Program-made: the position numbers and the translations under genes
Notes under the pieces: generated by a model
What the model was told of the DNA's origin: nothing
What the model saw: only the letters and a program-made list of their open reading frames with translations
Database searches by the model: none
NCBI GenBank assembly: GCA_036897095.1
Contig: JAYMSP010001755.1
Coordinates: forward strand, 1 to 29,162
Origin: Plantago elongata
Taxonomy: Eukaryota > Streptophyta > Magnoliopsida > Lamiales > Plantaginaceae
Direction: 5' to 3'
DNA: 29,162 nucleotides
In this document: piece after piece, positions 28,877 through 29,162 of the stretch
Layout: the number at the start of each line of letters is the position of its first letter
Numbering within the stretch: position 1 is the stretch's first letter

Positions 28877-29162
28877 CGCAGTCGAAGTGGGAGGAAGTCT
28901 GAAACTGAGACTGTCACGAAAATTATTAAAGAGTATGCGCGGAAGTCCTTTCGTGAAAATATCCGCTATTTGATAGCGAGAAAGAACCTTTAGCAACCTT
29001 TTCACGGTCAAAATGAATGTCCATTTCAATATGATTCGTGCGTTGATGTTGCACGGGGTTGCCGGAAAGATATATGGCGGAGACATTGTCGTAGTAGACC
29101 AAAGTAGCTTTAGAAATCGGACAACGTAGCTCCAGAAGAAGATTGCGAAGCCAACAAGACTC
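28877..29162 (-). pseudogene. Copia 3 RNase H C-terminus (partial, frameshifted)
   Basis: Read leftward from the window edge: ESCWLRNLLLELRCP, DNVSAIYLSGNPVQHQRTNH and IEMDIHFDREKVAKG, then a short deletion with a frame change near 28990. SRYQIADIFTKGLPRILFNN and SLSFRLPPTSTAG follow in the new frame. The residues track Copia 2 closely (SRYHIADIFTKGLPRILFED there). The break shows this copy is also inactive, at least at its end. Confidence 0.85.

Larger units (their letters stand above)
28722..29162 (-). mobile_element. Copia 3, 3' end only, cut by the window edge
   Basis: RNase H tail, polypurine tract (GCGGGGTA on the - strand, 28872-28879) and 3' LTR of a Copia element related to Copia 2 but in the opposite orientation. 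The rest would lie to the right of the window. Confidence 0.8.

Noticed and set aside
1..29162. Helitron ends, telomeric repeats, rRNA or organelle insertions
   Set aside because: Looked for characteristic termini and motifs by eye and found none convincing.

Overview
The window looks like nuclear DNA of a flowering plant, most likely a eudicot. It is AT-rich. It holds one intron-bearing plant developmental gene and many plant-type repeats: Copia LTR elements, a TRIM, SINEs, a LINE fragment and several MITEs. The species cannot be told from the sequence alone.

The only convincing host gene is a KANADI-family GARP transcription factor on the + strand, closest to KAN2. I reconstruct six coding exons: 4681-5356, 5499-5575, 6360-6405, 6500-6665, 8550-8610 and 9154-9282. 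All splice sites are GT-AG, the phases join cleanly, and the product is 384 residues. Its introns look free of transposons. Two acceptors have in-frame alternatives: a TAGCAG tandem acceptor at exon 5 and a site 15 nt upstream at exon 6. The probable leader holds an 88-codon upstream ORF. About 1.6 kb before the gene lies a 659-bp Tourist-like MITE.

Downstream of the gene the window is mostly layered transposon debris. In order: a (TAA)n/(TTA)n palindrome next to a tRNA-like SINE remnant (10354-10535); a 5'-truncated LINE with poly(A) and a 10-bp target duplication (10662-11391); a complete TRIM on the - strand (11820-12445); a solo SINE (12489-12657); a degenerate Copia element on the - strand with both LTRs and TSD AGTAG (12760-18295), whose gag is interrupted by a second SINE with a perfect 16-bp duplication; a degenerate short-LTR Copia on the + strand with TSD AAAAT (19077-23698); and a long gene-poor stretch (23704-26470).

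The right end holds an inverted-repeat element whose loop is a 20-bp minisatellite with a 100-bp higher-order period (26477-27524), a Stowaway MITE (27638-27865), a second Tourist-like MITE (27928-28079), an AT/GT microsatellite, and the 3' end of a third Copia on the - strand. That third element is related to the second Copia and runs off the window.

I see no operon, CRISPR array or autonomous transposase. All retroelement reading frames are broken. The least expected structure is the inverted-repeat element with the minisatellite core. The nested SINE and the TRIM are the best-resolved insertions.
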